Shown piece after piece: positions 49,374 to 61,693 of a stretch of 64,000 nucleotides of DNA (positions are counted from its first letter, which is position 1; each line of letters starts with the position of its first letter). Made by a program: the position numbers and the translations under genes. The DNA is from Epiperipatus broadwayi. Taxonomy: Eukaryota > Onychophora > Udeonychophora > Euonychophora > Peripatidae. The stretch lies in the NCBI GenBank assembly GCA_028023455.1, contig JAQFVV010012510.1, positions 1,304,001 to 1,368,000 of the forward strand, written 5' to 3'. The notes beneath the pieces are model-generated. The model saw nothing but the letters and a program-made list of their open reading frames with translations. It did not search any database and had not been told where the DNA came from.

Positions 49374-49699
49374 AGTGGTGCCACTAGAATTCCAGCTTAC
49401 TACAATCTTACATCTGGTTATATCGAACATAGCTTAGGAGGCATAATATTCTTGTGAACAAGTGCAATAAATGATGAGTGATATGAAAAGGACTAAAAAA
49501 AGGGAAACAAAGAGATCCAAGTAAAAGTGAATGATATATAAAGAATAAAACAGGCATGATAAAAAAAAGTTTGAGCTAAATCATGTTGTGGACAGAGATT
49601 GAAGCTTACTAAGTCACAAAACAAAAAAAAATAATAATAAAAGATTTAAATTGCAAGTTTAAAATTAGACAATAACCAGATAATGAAAAAAGATGATGA

Positions 49700-50588
49700 A
49701 CACAAAAGCTGAGAAGAACCTAGTGAAGAACAAAACAAAAAAAATAATAATACAAAAGAAGTTGATCAGCAACAAGTAGAAGAAGCTCAGAAAATAGAGG
49801 AGACATCCATGTTAAGTCAGCTATTAGACATTATGAAAGAAGACTGTAAACACAGAGAAGAGGATAAAAAACAAATCATAGAAGCATATCAAAGAATGGG
49901 AAAATGAATCATAAAACTTTAGAACAGCTTAAAAATGTAACTTTATGTAATAATTTAAAAGAAATAACTCAGTCTAAAAAATTGGGCGAGGAAGAAAAAA
50001 TTCCAAAAAATAAGGCTGCTGAAGAATTTCCTGAAAATATTAATCAAGGAAGAAAAAATTCCAAAAAATAAAACAAAATTAAAGTCTTCCAATCTTTGAG
50101 AAGAGACAAAATGTGAAAATGAAGATAATCAAAAGCTTGAACCTCATATAATTAAAACCTGTTAAAAAACTTTTCACTATAGAAGAAAATATTTAAAAAA
50201 AATTGCCTGATATATGCTCTGAAACAGTAACAAAATTAGAAAAAGAAACTATAAATCTGGAAGAAAAGTATGTTAGTCATCATACGCATATAAAAGCCAT
50301 AAACAAAAGTTCAATGAACTCAAATCAGAGATTGAGTACTGCAAATGAAGTTATAAAGACATTATTAAAAATAAACTTGCTGCTGCATAAAAAAAAAAAA
50401 AAAAGGAATCTCAAAAATCTGAAAACTTTGGATTTGTAAATGTGAAAAAAATTAAGCAACAAGAAACTTCTACAAATAATAAAAAAATGGCTGCTATGAC
50501 AGAGGAACCTTTTAAAAATGAATCTATTTATTTCTAAAAATAAAGTATCACCATGGAAGAGCAAAAGGAGAAAGTCTATAGATGGTAT
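49700..50588 (+). pseudogene. Gag/ORF1-like relic of element E
   Basis: Broken frames give charged coiled-coil protein. Examples are QQVEEAQKIEETSML and LLDIMKEDCKHREEDKK near 49770-49880, then FNELKSEIEYCK near 50310-50345, then KMAAMTEEPFKNESIY near 50480-50530. Numerous stops. The relic ends exactly where GPCR unit 2 homology starts (50589), so it marks the duplication or insertion breakpoint. No domain assignment possible. Confidence 0.4.
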
Positions 50589-51054
50589 TTTAAATAGATA
50601 AATATGACATGTTCTGAATACACATTATTAATAATCAAATCCAACATTCAAACTGCAATTATAATTTTTAAATTGCTTCCAAAGTAATACTTAAAACTTT
50701 AGTGTGTATATATATCACTTGATGGTTTTTCTTTTAAAACCATTATATATTGGGTCATAAATAAAAGTGAATGCCACCTTTATTGTTAAAGAAGGTTGCA
50801 TTGATAAGATTGTCTAAGTATTGACTGACTCGAATCATTAATTATAACTCCATTTAGCCTTGATCATTATTACATTTATTATTTAAATAATATTTTGGGT
50901 GGAATTTGAAAATTATAAATGCAGTTTGTAATGTTATAATTGATTATTTACTAGTTGTCATTTAGAACAGGTTTTATTTAAGAGTTAAATGAGATTTATT
51001 TAAATATCTTTGTATCAATAATTTCAATTTCTGTGGTCAAGTTACAATCTTCAA

Positions 51055-51165
51055 AGTCTTGCATTGTTAGCCGAGAGGTATCGCAACCGCCATGCAAGCA
51101 AGTAGTTGGTTGCAGACGGTTGTGGGTTCGCGTCCCGGCCGATGCTATGACACATGGAAAAAAAA
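51055..51165 (+). mobile_element. tRNA-derived SINE with 16-bp target duplication
   Basis: Flanked by AAGTTACAATCTTCAA at 51039-51054 and 51166-51181, ending in a poly-A tail. Box A (TTAGCCGAGAGGT, 51067-51079) and box B (GGTTCGCGTCC, 51125-51135) are RNA polymerase III promoter elements. The GCCGAG-type box A and long A-to-B distance suggest a class II (Leu/Ser-like) tRNA ancestor. Unit 1 near 26005-26025 has the unoccupied site. This is not a functional tRNA gene: the acceptor stem is not formed. Confidence 0.88.
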
Positions 51166-52665
51166 AAGTTACAATCTTCAATATCTTATATAAATAGGAC
51201 CATATATAAAGGTGTGATTGTTAAAAAGAGATTGCCTTGAGAACAAGTTGAGATTATTGAATGTTATTGACATTGGGATTGTCTAAGTGCTGACTTATTT
51301 CAGTGATATATATTTACAGTAAATTATCTCAGTAGTTTTTGTAGAAAGGAGGGCAAACATCAACTGAATGTTAATGTTTAATTATTTCACCTACTTATAT
51401 AACATACAAAAGTAATAATGTCCTATGAAAATGATAGTTTTGATTAACATTTGAGATCTTAAACAGAGCAACCAGGACAAATTCTTAATGTTGATTAGTT
51501 GCAAATATTGTTATTGCGTTGTTTACATTGTCAATGACTAGCGCTACTGACCAATGCTTATTAATGGGTTGATAATTCTTAATTAGCATATCGATTGAAG
51601 ATTTTGGAAGGCAGACTAATTAGATGCATGGGTGCATGTGAATGCAGATTCCAATTTTTTTTCAATTATCATAGATAAAATATGCCAAAAGATTGTAAAA
51701 GATCTAGAAAATGAGCCATGTAAAGTAAATGGTATAAATAAAGGTGCTTGATGAGTTCGAGTGGAAAAGAGAAGATATCATTTGAAGAAAATGATTTACA
51801 CTTGAAGATATCTTCATCCTGAAATAGATCAATTAAAAAAATGATGATGAAGAAGAAAATACATACAGATGTAAAATAATGATTGATGAAATCAAGAATA
51901 ATGTAAATAAAAACAATGTAAAAAAATCTTCATTTTAAAGTTTTGTATATTTTTTTACTAATAAAATGCCACCGAGCTAAAAATTGTCGCCACTTAGTCT
52001 ATACATCAAATTTGTTCACAGTGTATCTGGAAACATTAAAAGTTCGTTTGGTAGACAATTAAATTAGATGAATTACAATGACGTAATAATCTGAGACTAA
52101 ATTTGAACATCATGAGAAATCCAGAATTCTTAAACATTAATAATCTTATACAAATATAATGTAGTGAAATTCACCGTCTATTTTAAATAATAATTGAACT
52201 ACTGTCTAGCGGTCATTGTACAATAACTTCTTACACTTTAATATTATATATATTAGTAATACTGTGAAGGAATGTGAAATGTGTTTAAAGAATTAAAAGT
52301 GATTGATAGCACTCTTGCTTGTGCTGCATAGGTTTTTTTTATTAAATGTAATTGACTATATTTGCTTTTACGAAAGAAATACAATAATTATAAACAAGAT
52401 TGCATTAGCAGATAATTCGTTCAATTTGTCTAAAAGCTTGTGAAACAAATAGATTCCTGCATATTTCCTGCATTGCAATGTCATAATCATGATTGAAAAG
52501 TTAAAATTAATATTCATTAGTGCCTGCAATACGAATAGGATAAACAGAAATAGCAACAATCTTGAAAAAAAATACGTTGGAATCACTTAATATCTATTAA
52601 AATACTAAATATATATTATTGTGGTATGTATATACTCCTTATTACTTCCTTAAATTTTTTTAAAA

Positions 52666-53646
52666 ATGCATTTAAAATCAAATAGTAGTTTTTGTATAAC
52701 GACTAATGAAGGTGTTGCTGTCAACAAGAGTGTATGTTCATTAGATTTAGCATACTCCGTTGGAATGTTCGGACTATTTTGTGCCGTTGCAGGTGCTTGC
52801 GCCAATGGAATAACTGTTTTAGCTCTTCTAAAAAGTGCTAAACTGAAAAATATTACTACCATTTTTGTTATTAATTTATGCGTGTCGGAATTTATATTTT
52901 GTATTTTTTCTTTGCCAACATTAGTAATACAATATATAAAAGAAGAAAGGGTTTATGATGAATTTTTTTGCCGAATCCAACCTTACATTTTCAGTGGAAA
53001 TTGTGCTGCTTCTTTAATGGCGATGGCAGCTATTACTATCAGCAGATATCTTGCAGTAGCTCACCCTCGACGTTTTCTAGTTGCCCATAAAAGACCAATA
53101 GTTATACTATCTATTGTTATATGTTGTTGGTTAGTTTCATTCTCTTTTGGAATACCCACTTTATTTAAAAAATGGGGTTTCTTTGGCTACAACGAGATAA
53201 CATGTACTTGTACTGTTTTACCCTCTGACAGCACCAATAGATCGTTATACTTAATACTAAAACTCCCATCTTTTTTTGGGCCTATTATGATAATTATAAT
53301 TTGCTATTCCCGAATATTTTGTATTGTAAGGCAAATGAAACAGCCTATAACTAAACTCAGTCTCCGGAACCGAAATGAGACCTATCTAACATTAACAATG
53401 TTGCTAATCTTGGGAATTTTTACAATTACTTCTCTACCACTTGCTTTAGTTAATATATTTGATAAAGATTTGAATTATCCTCAAATCCATCTTATATCAT
53501 CAGCACTATTTTGGATGAACAGCTGTGTGAATCCTTTAGTTTATGTAGTAATGAATCCGCTGTACCATCAGTCTTTCATCGATTTATTTTCTTGTTTTAA
53601 TCAGAATTTCCAAATCGATTTGCTTTTTAGAAAACGAATTGTGTAA
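52666..53646 (+). CDS. Intronless rhodopsin-class GPCR, Moody/Tre1-like, copy 2
   Basis: 326 residues, collinear with copy 1 and roughly three quarters identical by eye, with no indels through residue 320. It has the same landmarks: N47, E75 in TM2, C102, SRY (126-128), W155, P258 and NPLVY (289-293). TM4, the KKWGFFG loop and the CYSRIF/RQMKQP third-loop start are nearly unchanged, while the N-terminus, the loop before TM3 and TM7's outer half vary most, as expected for changing ligand contacts. One extra base in the LFRK codon region near 53630-53640 shifts the tail and stops it 16 residues early. The old frame, ending CIRRK-like, is still readable downstream. Membrane receptor, ligand unknown. 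Confidence 0.88.
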   Translation: MHLKSNSSFCITTNEGVAVNKSVCSLDLAYSVGMFGLFCAVAGACANGITVLALLKSAKLKNITTIFVINLCVSEFIFCIFSLPTLVIQYIKEERVYDEFFCRIQPYIFSGNCAASLMAMAAITISRYLAVAHPRRFLVAHKRPIVILSIVICCWLVSFSFGIPTLFKKWGFFGYNEITCTCTVLPSDSTNRSLYLILKLPSFFGPIMIIIICYSRIFCIVRQMKQPITKLSLRNRNETYLTLTMLLILGIFTITSLPLALVNIFDKDLNYPQIHLISSALFWMNSCVNPLVYVVMNPLYHQSFIDLFSCFNQNFQIDLLFRKRIV

Positions 53647-55328
53647 TCACATTAATCAAATAATGATGCTGTTTTGTATACGAAGAAAAAGATAATTTGC
53701 AGAGAGTAACACTGGATTGAAAGTATTGAAGCAGTTAAGTTTTTGGGGGTTTTAAGCATTGCAATTTTCATTTCCAATTTTATTGTATTACAACAATGGA
53801 ATTAAATGGGAGAAGGGGGAATTAAAAATCTATTTATATCATTTTAACGTTTTAATAATGTGTAAATATTTATTTATTCAAATTTTCATAATTATCTCTA
53901 TCATTACTAAAATAATTAAGTGCATACTATTTCTAAACGTGAGCATAAACATAAAACAGCCACGAATGCGACTGTACTTTTTCAAATCAGACATTATTGA
54001 ATAAGATTTCATTTATAAATTAAAAGTAATATTTACTAAGGCTGTAAACCTCATATTCTTGAGGTTTACAGTCTTAGTAAATATTACTTACGTAATCAAT
54101 GTGCGTTTAAATAAATTTAAAATTAAAAGTTTGTATATTTTACTATTTTCAATTTGATGCAATTTGAGAAGTTTATATAGAAATGGTAATGGTGTTGAAA
54201 GCATATTGTAAGAAGTTGGCAAAAGAATTAAAAAAAATTATATAGAATGTAAAAATAGAAGACATGAGAGGCAATTCCTTATATAAAAACATTTAGTTAT
54301 TAGATGCACTGCAAAGCAGTATAGAAAGTAATGATGCACAGTGATAATATACTTAATGTATGACCAAAATTTACTCAACTGAAACTGGCTGTAATTCTGA
54401 TATTGAACATAACTCGGATTTGTAAATATTTGATGCCTTTTAGAAAGAACTTCTGCATTCATCATAGCATAGCAAATGTTGCATCATTTAGGAGGCCGTA
54501 CTATTTGAACACTGGAAATTACTGTTCAGTCAACCACTGCATTCCTTCATGCATTATATGATACATGAACGCACATCACTGTTTATATGAATAGCATATA
54601 ACTTTCCACATTTACAACAAGGATTATTGAAGGTCTGGAATTCCTGCTTATTGAATTCTTTATAAACACTTGTTGGATAGTGATTTTTTAAATGTTATAT
54701 TCATTGTTTTATAAATAAATGTTTTACAAAAATCTATTACAAAAACTCATTTTTCTTATAAAATAATGATAGGAAATGTTTTTTTTAATTGATCACTAGG
54801 TTTATTATTTGTTGATACCATAGCTGGCCTGAATATCAGATCTATATAAGTTTACAAAGAAATTGGCTTGTATTCAAAACATTTGGCATTTTCGTATTTA
54901 TAGACATTGGTTTAATAATATAAAGATTTTAATGATGATTTCTATTTATGTAATTCAATCAGGTCGAACATTACATCAAAACTTATCACTGATAATGACA
55001 GAAGCACAAACCTAATCCTGGGGAGGGCCATGGATTTAATACTAGTACCATCTAGTCTCTGTTGATTACAGAATTTACAATATATGGGTCTAAATTAGAG
55101 TAAAATACTCCTGAAAGTATAAATATGTTATTATTAATTGATAGAAATGTATGAAAAATTGAATGCATTCATAAGAATGAAACATTTTATCACTAATAAA
55201 TATTAAAAAAATATCTTAAATTATATTTTTATATATGTATTGTATATGATAAATTTATTATTGAAAGCTATTTATGCTCTTTTTTGTAAGACTTACTTAA
55301 ATGATTTCAGTATTGAATTATTTTTATG

Positions 55329-55330
<2 letters not shown>
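53647..55330. other. Downstream flank of GPCR gene 2
   Basis: No further gene. Alignable to 28486-30020 apart from the 92-bp insertion at 54028-54119. Confidence 0.6.
54028..54119 (+). mobile_element. 92-bp hairpin-bearing insertion with 11-bp target duplication
   Basis: Flanked by AAATTAAAAGT at 54017-54027 and 54120-54130; unit 1 has a single copy and no insert. It starts with a 24-27 bp near-perfect stem-loop (about 54028-54087) whose left half matches the start of the 113-bp insert at 43618-43730 read on the minus strand. Both are therefore members of one small family. Origin unknown; no pol III boxes seen. Confidence 0.75.
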
Positions 55331-55364
<34 letters not shown>

Positions 55365-55390
55365 TATATATATATATATATATATATAAT
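55331..55390. repeat. (TA)n microsatellite
   Basis: Two TA runs separated by TTCA. They sit exactly where the alignment with unit 1 breaks. Confidence 0.9.
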
Positions 55391-55425
55391 GAATTAAATA
55401 TTTATATGGATTTTATTATATAAGA

Positions 55426-55705
55426 AATAATATCCCTTAAATAGAGAAACACTAACTTTTGATGTGACTGATAAACTATCAATTACTACTAATTAACAAT
55501 ACCTAAGACAAAGCAAGTTTTTCTCCTAATAGCTTTTTTCTTGTGGTTCTTTAAAGCAAAAAGACTTTTTGTTTTAAAGACCCACACATAAAGAGATATT
55601 AGAAGAAAATCTTGCTTTGCCTCAGAAATTATTAATGAATAGTAATTAATAGTGTATTAGTAACATCAAAAGTGAAAAGGGTTACTCTATTTAATGGATA
55701 TTATC
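55426..55705. mobile_element. MITE-like hairpin between two (TA)n tracts
   Basis: The left end AATATCCCTTAAATAGAG and the right end are reverse complements. Complementarity continues inward through ACTTTTGATGT and AAAGCAAG to a loop near 55555-55570. No ORF. It lies between TA microsatellites, suggesting a TA-targeting element, but the duplication cannot be defined in such sequence. Confidence 0.7.
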
Positions 55706-55711
55706 TGCTCA

Positions 55712-55713
<2 letters not shown>

Positions 55714-55751
<38 letters not shown>
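55714..55751. repeat. (AT)n microsatellite
   Basis: Pure AT dinucleotide run following the hairpin element. Confidence 0.9.
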
Positions 55752-55752
<1 letters not shown>

Positions 55753-56622
55753 TAACTAAACGAAAGGCTTCTTCATTATGGGCCAAATATAACTAATGAA
55801 AATAAGACCTTCCACATTGTGGGCCAAATCTAACTAAATGAAAATGAGACCACAGCCACACTTTGAGGCAACCACGTTGTGCATCAAATCTAACAAAACG
55901 AATAAGAGAAAACCTTTTCACTAAGGTTGAGATATGCTAGGATTTTTATCGCTAGTCTTATAAAGAGACTTGGGTTTACCAATCAACCTTTGGCCATCAA
56001 CAAAGAAATCATTTCACAGTGAAGAGAACAGTTAAGTGGGAAAACTCTTCCACTGTGTTTAAATACTTTATAAATATAGTATAATTATCTTAGGGAGCGA
56101 GCTAAACTATGACTCCACTAGCTTGGTGGGGACTCGTCCACCCACATATATACAGGTCTAACATCAATTTGTCCAATTAAAACTTTTATATCTACATTAC
56201 TCTTGAGAAATAGTACACTAGAACATGAGCCAATAATATTTCCAAGCCTTAATTAGCTTGTATCTAGCTTTAACTTTATTTAACTTTATGATAATAATAA
56301 TAAGAAATGCGCATTAAAATTTCAAAACTACTTCTCTGCACTTTTATAGGATAATGATGATATTTTAGCCCAACAATCATGCAACCTTCATAAACCATAG
56401 CATTAGGTCTAAGCACTCAACAAAATTCCTGATTCGATTCAAAAAACATTTCCCACAACAATATCTCTCACTCTTATCATAAAAAAATGTAAAGCATTTA
56501 AAACAAGGCACATACAGAATGATTTAGCATTAATTTCATCTACCCCTAAATAATAATAATCATAAAAGCATTCATCAGGCACATACAAAATGACTTGATA
56601 TTAATTTTATCTACCCCCAAAA
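55752..56622. other. Tandem-repeat block and possible retroelement junction
   Basis: 55752-55910 repeats an imperfect unit of about 42-60 bp containing GGGCCAAATCTAACTAAATG three times. At 56124-56139 TGGTGGGGACTCGTCC looks like a retroelement primer-binding site, but I see neither an LTR pair nor a following gag. The rest is AT-rich with no gene. Confidence 0.4.
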
Positions 56623-57118
<496 letters not shown>

Positions 57119-60100
57119 AAAGCATTTAATAAGCACATACATGGATTAATTTTAAATGATATATATGATAAATAATAAAAAAAATTCTTTTCCTTTTTTT
57201 TTTTTTTTAAATTAAAGGTTCTACAAAAATAGCAATAATAATAAAATATACTTAAATAGTTCTCCAGGAATGTCCTTTAGATTTCTGGTTTCCATTTTTC
57301 CTGTTTTTCCTTTCTTTGATCGGTTTATGTGCACATATGACATTATGTAGAAAGAGTTCTTATGATAGAGTTCGATTCCTATGTTCAAAGGTATAAAGTT
57401 TTTAAGCTGCTGTGAAGATTTCCTCATTTTGATTTCTGTGGATTACAGTTGAGTAGAACTTGTTTTAATTTTTTAAATATATGAGTCCACTTCTTGTTGC
57501 ATTTTTATTAGCTCAATTAATATTCATATTTAACGCTTTATATGAAATTATAGCGTTCAGATTTAATGCTTTATATGCGAAAACAAAATTTAGATTTTCT
57601 TATTTTCTGTAGTTTAAATTGTTACCTTTTGCTGATTTCTGATAATTAGCAGAGGCAATTATGATGTTGATTGATTTCTGGGGATTTGATGTTTACCTAA
57701 CTTAAACTTTACTCAAAAGTCATTGCTTTTTTTATATTATTAAATTTGGCAAGGTTCATTCTTCAAGAGTCAGACAAAATAATAATAATGATTTTTTTTT
57801 CTTAAAAAAAATGTTTCTTTTTAAACTTTTTCAGCCAAGTTCTCTCTAAAACCTATAACGAAAAAACTTGCAAGAGATTGAAATAAAACCAGCCACCAGA
57901 TACCATCTACAAAGGAGCAGAGCTCTTTTAGTGTCTGGCATCTCACTCCCTTTCCCCCCAGCATGATATTACATTGACCCTTCTGAATGACTCTGGTCAG
58001 TGTTTTTGTGATTAATTGCCTATCATTTCTTTTTCTTTCTTGTCATTTTAAAGTTCTGCTCTCTCTAAAAAAAACACAAGCCCCATTTATGTCTGCATTC
58101 CAATAGATAATCACCAATTAATTCTAAACTTAAATTCTTGTCATTATAGACATCACTTTAGTAATTACTTTAGTAATTCTACACTTGTGAAATCACACTA
58201 AAGAACAAATGACAGAAAGCTCTCTCCTCAGAATAAATAACAGAAAACTCTCTCCGCCCTTTTACTTTTTCCATTATAATAATAATGAAAAAATGTATAG
58301 CAGCCCAACTTCAAACCCAGAATCTTAACTGAAATTTTTGGCTGCTATGTATAAACTATGGAAATGAATTAATTTCTTCTTTAGAGTACTTCTTCATGAG
58401 AGACACAGAATAACTATTATTTAATTTTGAATTTTATAATTAAAATCCACAACTAGATTTAATACACACACACATGCATGTTTCACATATACAATTTTTT
58501 TTATTAAACCGATTGTTCAATATTTTAATCCTTAATTATTATTATTATTATTTTTTTATAATTTTAATTTCATGAACTGTTTAGTTCTAACTTGTTAGTG
58601 TAAAACTATGGCTATTTATTTTTACTCTCTAAAGTAGTTTTAAAAATCGTACACCCCCCTCTCTTTTTTTAATCTAACTATCAAACGATGTATAAATATT
58701 GCCTATCTAATAAATCATCAGTAATATTAAATTGTCCCCATAAATCAATATTAAATCAAACAATATTTTGCCTAGAAATCTTTTAATGACAAATGTATAA
58801 ATTGCCTACCAAGTAAAATGTATGCAATCCCTATGAATATGGGTTCAAACCTAGCCTTGGCTAAAAAGTTTGTCTATTGAAGAAAAATATATATATAAAC
58901 TATGAGGAAAATTTTTGTTAAACATTATTTTACATAGTCGATTAAAAAAAATGGAGCCTTGGGCAAATCCAAGGGTTACAATATATATTGTGTGTGTGTC
59001 TTTAATACAAGCTTAAAACAAGCCACACTATATATGACTTGCTTTTTTGATTATATATATTGTAATGGTATCCATTCTCTCAATGAAATAAGTTAAGGCA
59101 GTCACATCTCACTATAGTCAGATTTAAGGTTTTCATATAGGATGCCACGAATGATGTGATTTAACATTGATATAAAACTATATATGTTCCCAACAAATAA
59201 TTTATTATTAAAAAATTATTATATCTAAACCACATCAAATCAATTTTCACCTTAATTGACTTAACCGTTATGCTCAGATTTTGAACTCAGGGAAGTTTAA
59301 CAATTGATTCTCTTCAGGGGTTCCTATCAATATACTAGAATAATATTAATAACAAATCTCACTAACTCTTTAAAATGGGTTTCATAAAGTTAATATAATA
59401 ATCAATAAAGATTATTATATTAAATGTTTGTTCTTATCTTATAAAATCAAATAAATAAATAAAATAAAATTGAAGACTTCATTTAGTTTAATATAAAAAC
59501 ATAATAATTATTTATGTAACAAATAAATAACTTAAACTTTACAATATATAAAAATTATTTATATATCTACTTTTTTATATTTAAAAAAATATAAATATTC
59601 TATTTGCTTATGGTAGATATATTTTTTAACTTATAACACTATATGATTTTATAATGTATATAAAATATAAGTATCCAAATATTAAGACTTCTATATTAAT
59701 ACTATTATATAATAAATAGATTATACAAATAATAATCCAATTATTTGTATATAATGTTTTCATTCGTTAAAATGATTGGACAGTAATTTATGTTTATTAA
59801 TATAAAAATATATATTTTATATCAAGGTTAGTCATTTATCCCCTTATCATACATAATGGTTATTAGACTATTTGGATTAGTATGAACAAAATAGTGTCAT
59901 GTCATTAAAAAATAATAGTATGTGAATTTAAAAATAATTTAATATCTTACCTCTAAATTCACTTTATCCCTTTATATTTTTACATTCCTTTTCCATATTA
60001 ATATTTCTTAACCTATATCTAAATTTTTATTAATTATACATAAAAACAAAAATATTTTAAATTATTAATTCTCTCTTATTATTCATTTTTTTAATAAAAT

Positions 60101-60940
60101 GAATACAATAATAAAGGAAATGAAATTAATGTTTCCCAATTATAATTTTTAAAGACTTAAATGGTATTTATAAAAGTTAATGCAATAGTCTTAGATGTTC
60201 CTGAAATTCGCTAATTAAAATCCTTTGAAGATGCAATTTTTAATATCTTTGTTGTTATACATTGAACAAAATAATAGGAGATCTCAAGTTGACATTTAGT
60301 TTCTTCTTTGCATGCATTTATCATGTGGTTGAAGTGTTAGTATTCATTCATTTTATATTTAAAATTCGAAGCACATGTGCAACAGTTTAATGCTGTTTAA
60401 ATATTATTGTTTATTAACAATTATAATTCCATTTTGAATATGTAGCTTCTATATAATTTTAAAGGCATTTGCAAAAGTTGTTATTTACACACACACACAC
60501 ATATATATATTTGATTAGACTCATGCATTTTATATATCCCACAATAAATTGGTGATCTACTCACTTTGCATTTTCCTTATAATGTAAAGTACATTAAATT
60601 TAGTTGAAGTTTTTATAAACATGTTCTTTTTTAAAATGAAGTTTACAATTAGAACTGTGATGAGAATGATTTTTTATAGAATACAAAAATATATTCTAAC
60701 CAAGTAATTTAGAAATTACTTTCTTTAAAAAAATATTAGAAATTTCTTCTAATAAGTATTAAATCATTCAAAATATAGATTATAAACTGTATGTGAACCC
60801 AGAAGTCATTACCTTGTAAACTGTCTTTTCAACAATGATTTTTCATTTTAAAGAATGAAAAATACTAACTTAACAAATTATATATTTATTTTTATAAATG
60901 TAATAGGAATACAAATATAATGTATACATATTGATGTATA
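57119..60940. other. Long AT-rich region without recognised genes
   Basis: About 3.8 kb with T runs (57195, 57790), a TTA microsatellite (58535-58550), a CA run at 60490 and scattered hairpins. The open frame at 57221-57427 has no domain. This is most of the extra sequence that separates the two parts of GPCR unit 2. Confidence 0.5.
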
Positions 60941-61046
60941 AGTATATATATATACTCCTACAATATATATATATATATATATATAATATTTAAATATATA
61001 TATATACTCCTACAATATATATATATATATATATATAATATTTAAA
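60940..61046. repeat. Tandem block of TATACTCCTACAATAT plus (AT)n
   Basis: A unit of about 57 bp comprising TATATACTCCTACAATATAT and an AT run is present twice in succession, immediately left of the point where homology with unit 1 resumes. Confidence 0.85.
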
Positions 61047-61626
61047 TATAAGTATATTGTCTATACTAAACATATTGTACTTATAAGAGACTTCAACTCA
61101 GAGGTTCCAGCTCCCCACACCCCACAGTTGTGCATTTCATTTTATACAACTGATACACATGTCCACATACATTTGAAAAAATAAATGAACTTCACTACGC
61201 ATATTTCATGCTGAACTAGCACTTATCTTCTGCATATTTAAATGGACATATTAGGGTGCTACATCTGAGGGGGCAGAATGATTTAAAATCAACATGTGTA
61301 TCACAATAATATTGGCATCAATAAAAGCTTTGAGTATTCCATCATCAGATTTTCAATTAAATGGATGGCTAAAGAGTTGGAAAGTGGAGAATATTGAAGC
61401 TTGTCCATTAAACTATGAAAAATTGCTATCTTAATATAAACCAAGCAATAATTGTATATATGTGTGGGAGATAGTTATCTAGACCAAACTGAGGAGTGCT
61501 TGTTAATCAGAAAACACATATGTTGGAGATCATTTTTCCTTTTTTTATATGCACATGGTTCATGGCTATGTGTTGTATAATATGGAGTGCATGTCTGTAG
61601 AGATTTTGAAAGTCTGACTTCAAGTC

Positions 61627-61640
<14 letters not shown>
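61047..61640 (+). repeat. Distal part of GPCR duplication unit 2
   Basis: Matches 30395-31230 with internal deletions. Shared words include TATTGTCTATACTAAA-type sequence, CTTATAAGAGACTT, and ATTGTATATATGTGTG. The match places it downstream of the GPCR gene in the ancestral unit. Confidence 0.75.
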
Positions 61641-61667
<27 letters not shown>

Positions 61668-61693
61668 CATACAAAAGAGCACAATATATATTA

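Larger units (their letters stand above)
50589..55330 (+). repeat. GPCR-bearing duplication unit 2
   Basis: Aligns with 25551-30020. It contains gene 2, a SINE at 51055-51165 and a 92-bp insertion at 54028-54119, both absent from unit 1. At 55331 the alignment is interrupted by a TA microsatellite and about 5.7 kb of other sequence before resuming near 61040. Confidence 0.88.

Noticed and set aside
51060-51165. Possible functional tRNA gene
   Set aside because: Box A and B are good, but the acceptor stem does not pair and the unit has a poly-A tail and target duplication, so it is a SINE.
56124-56139. Primer-binding-site-like TGGTGGGGACTCGTCC
   Set aside because: No LTR pair, gag or purine tract could be tied to it, so no element was called.
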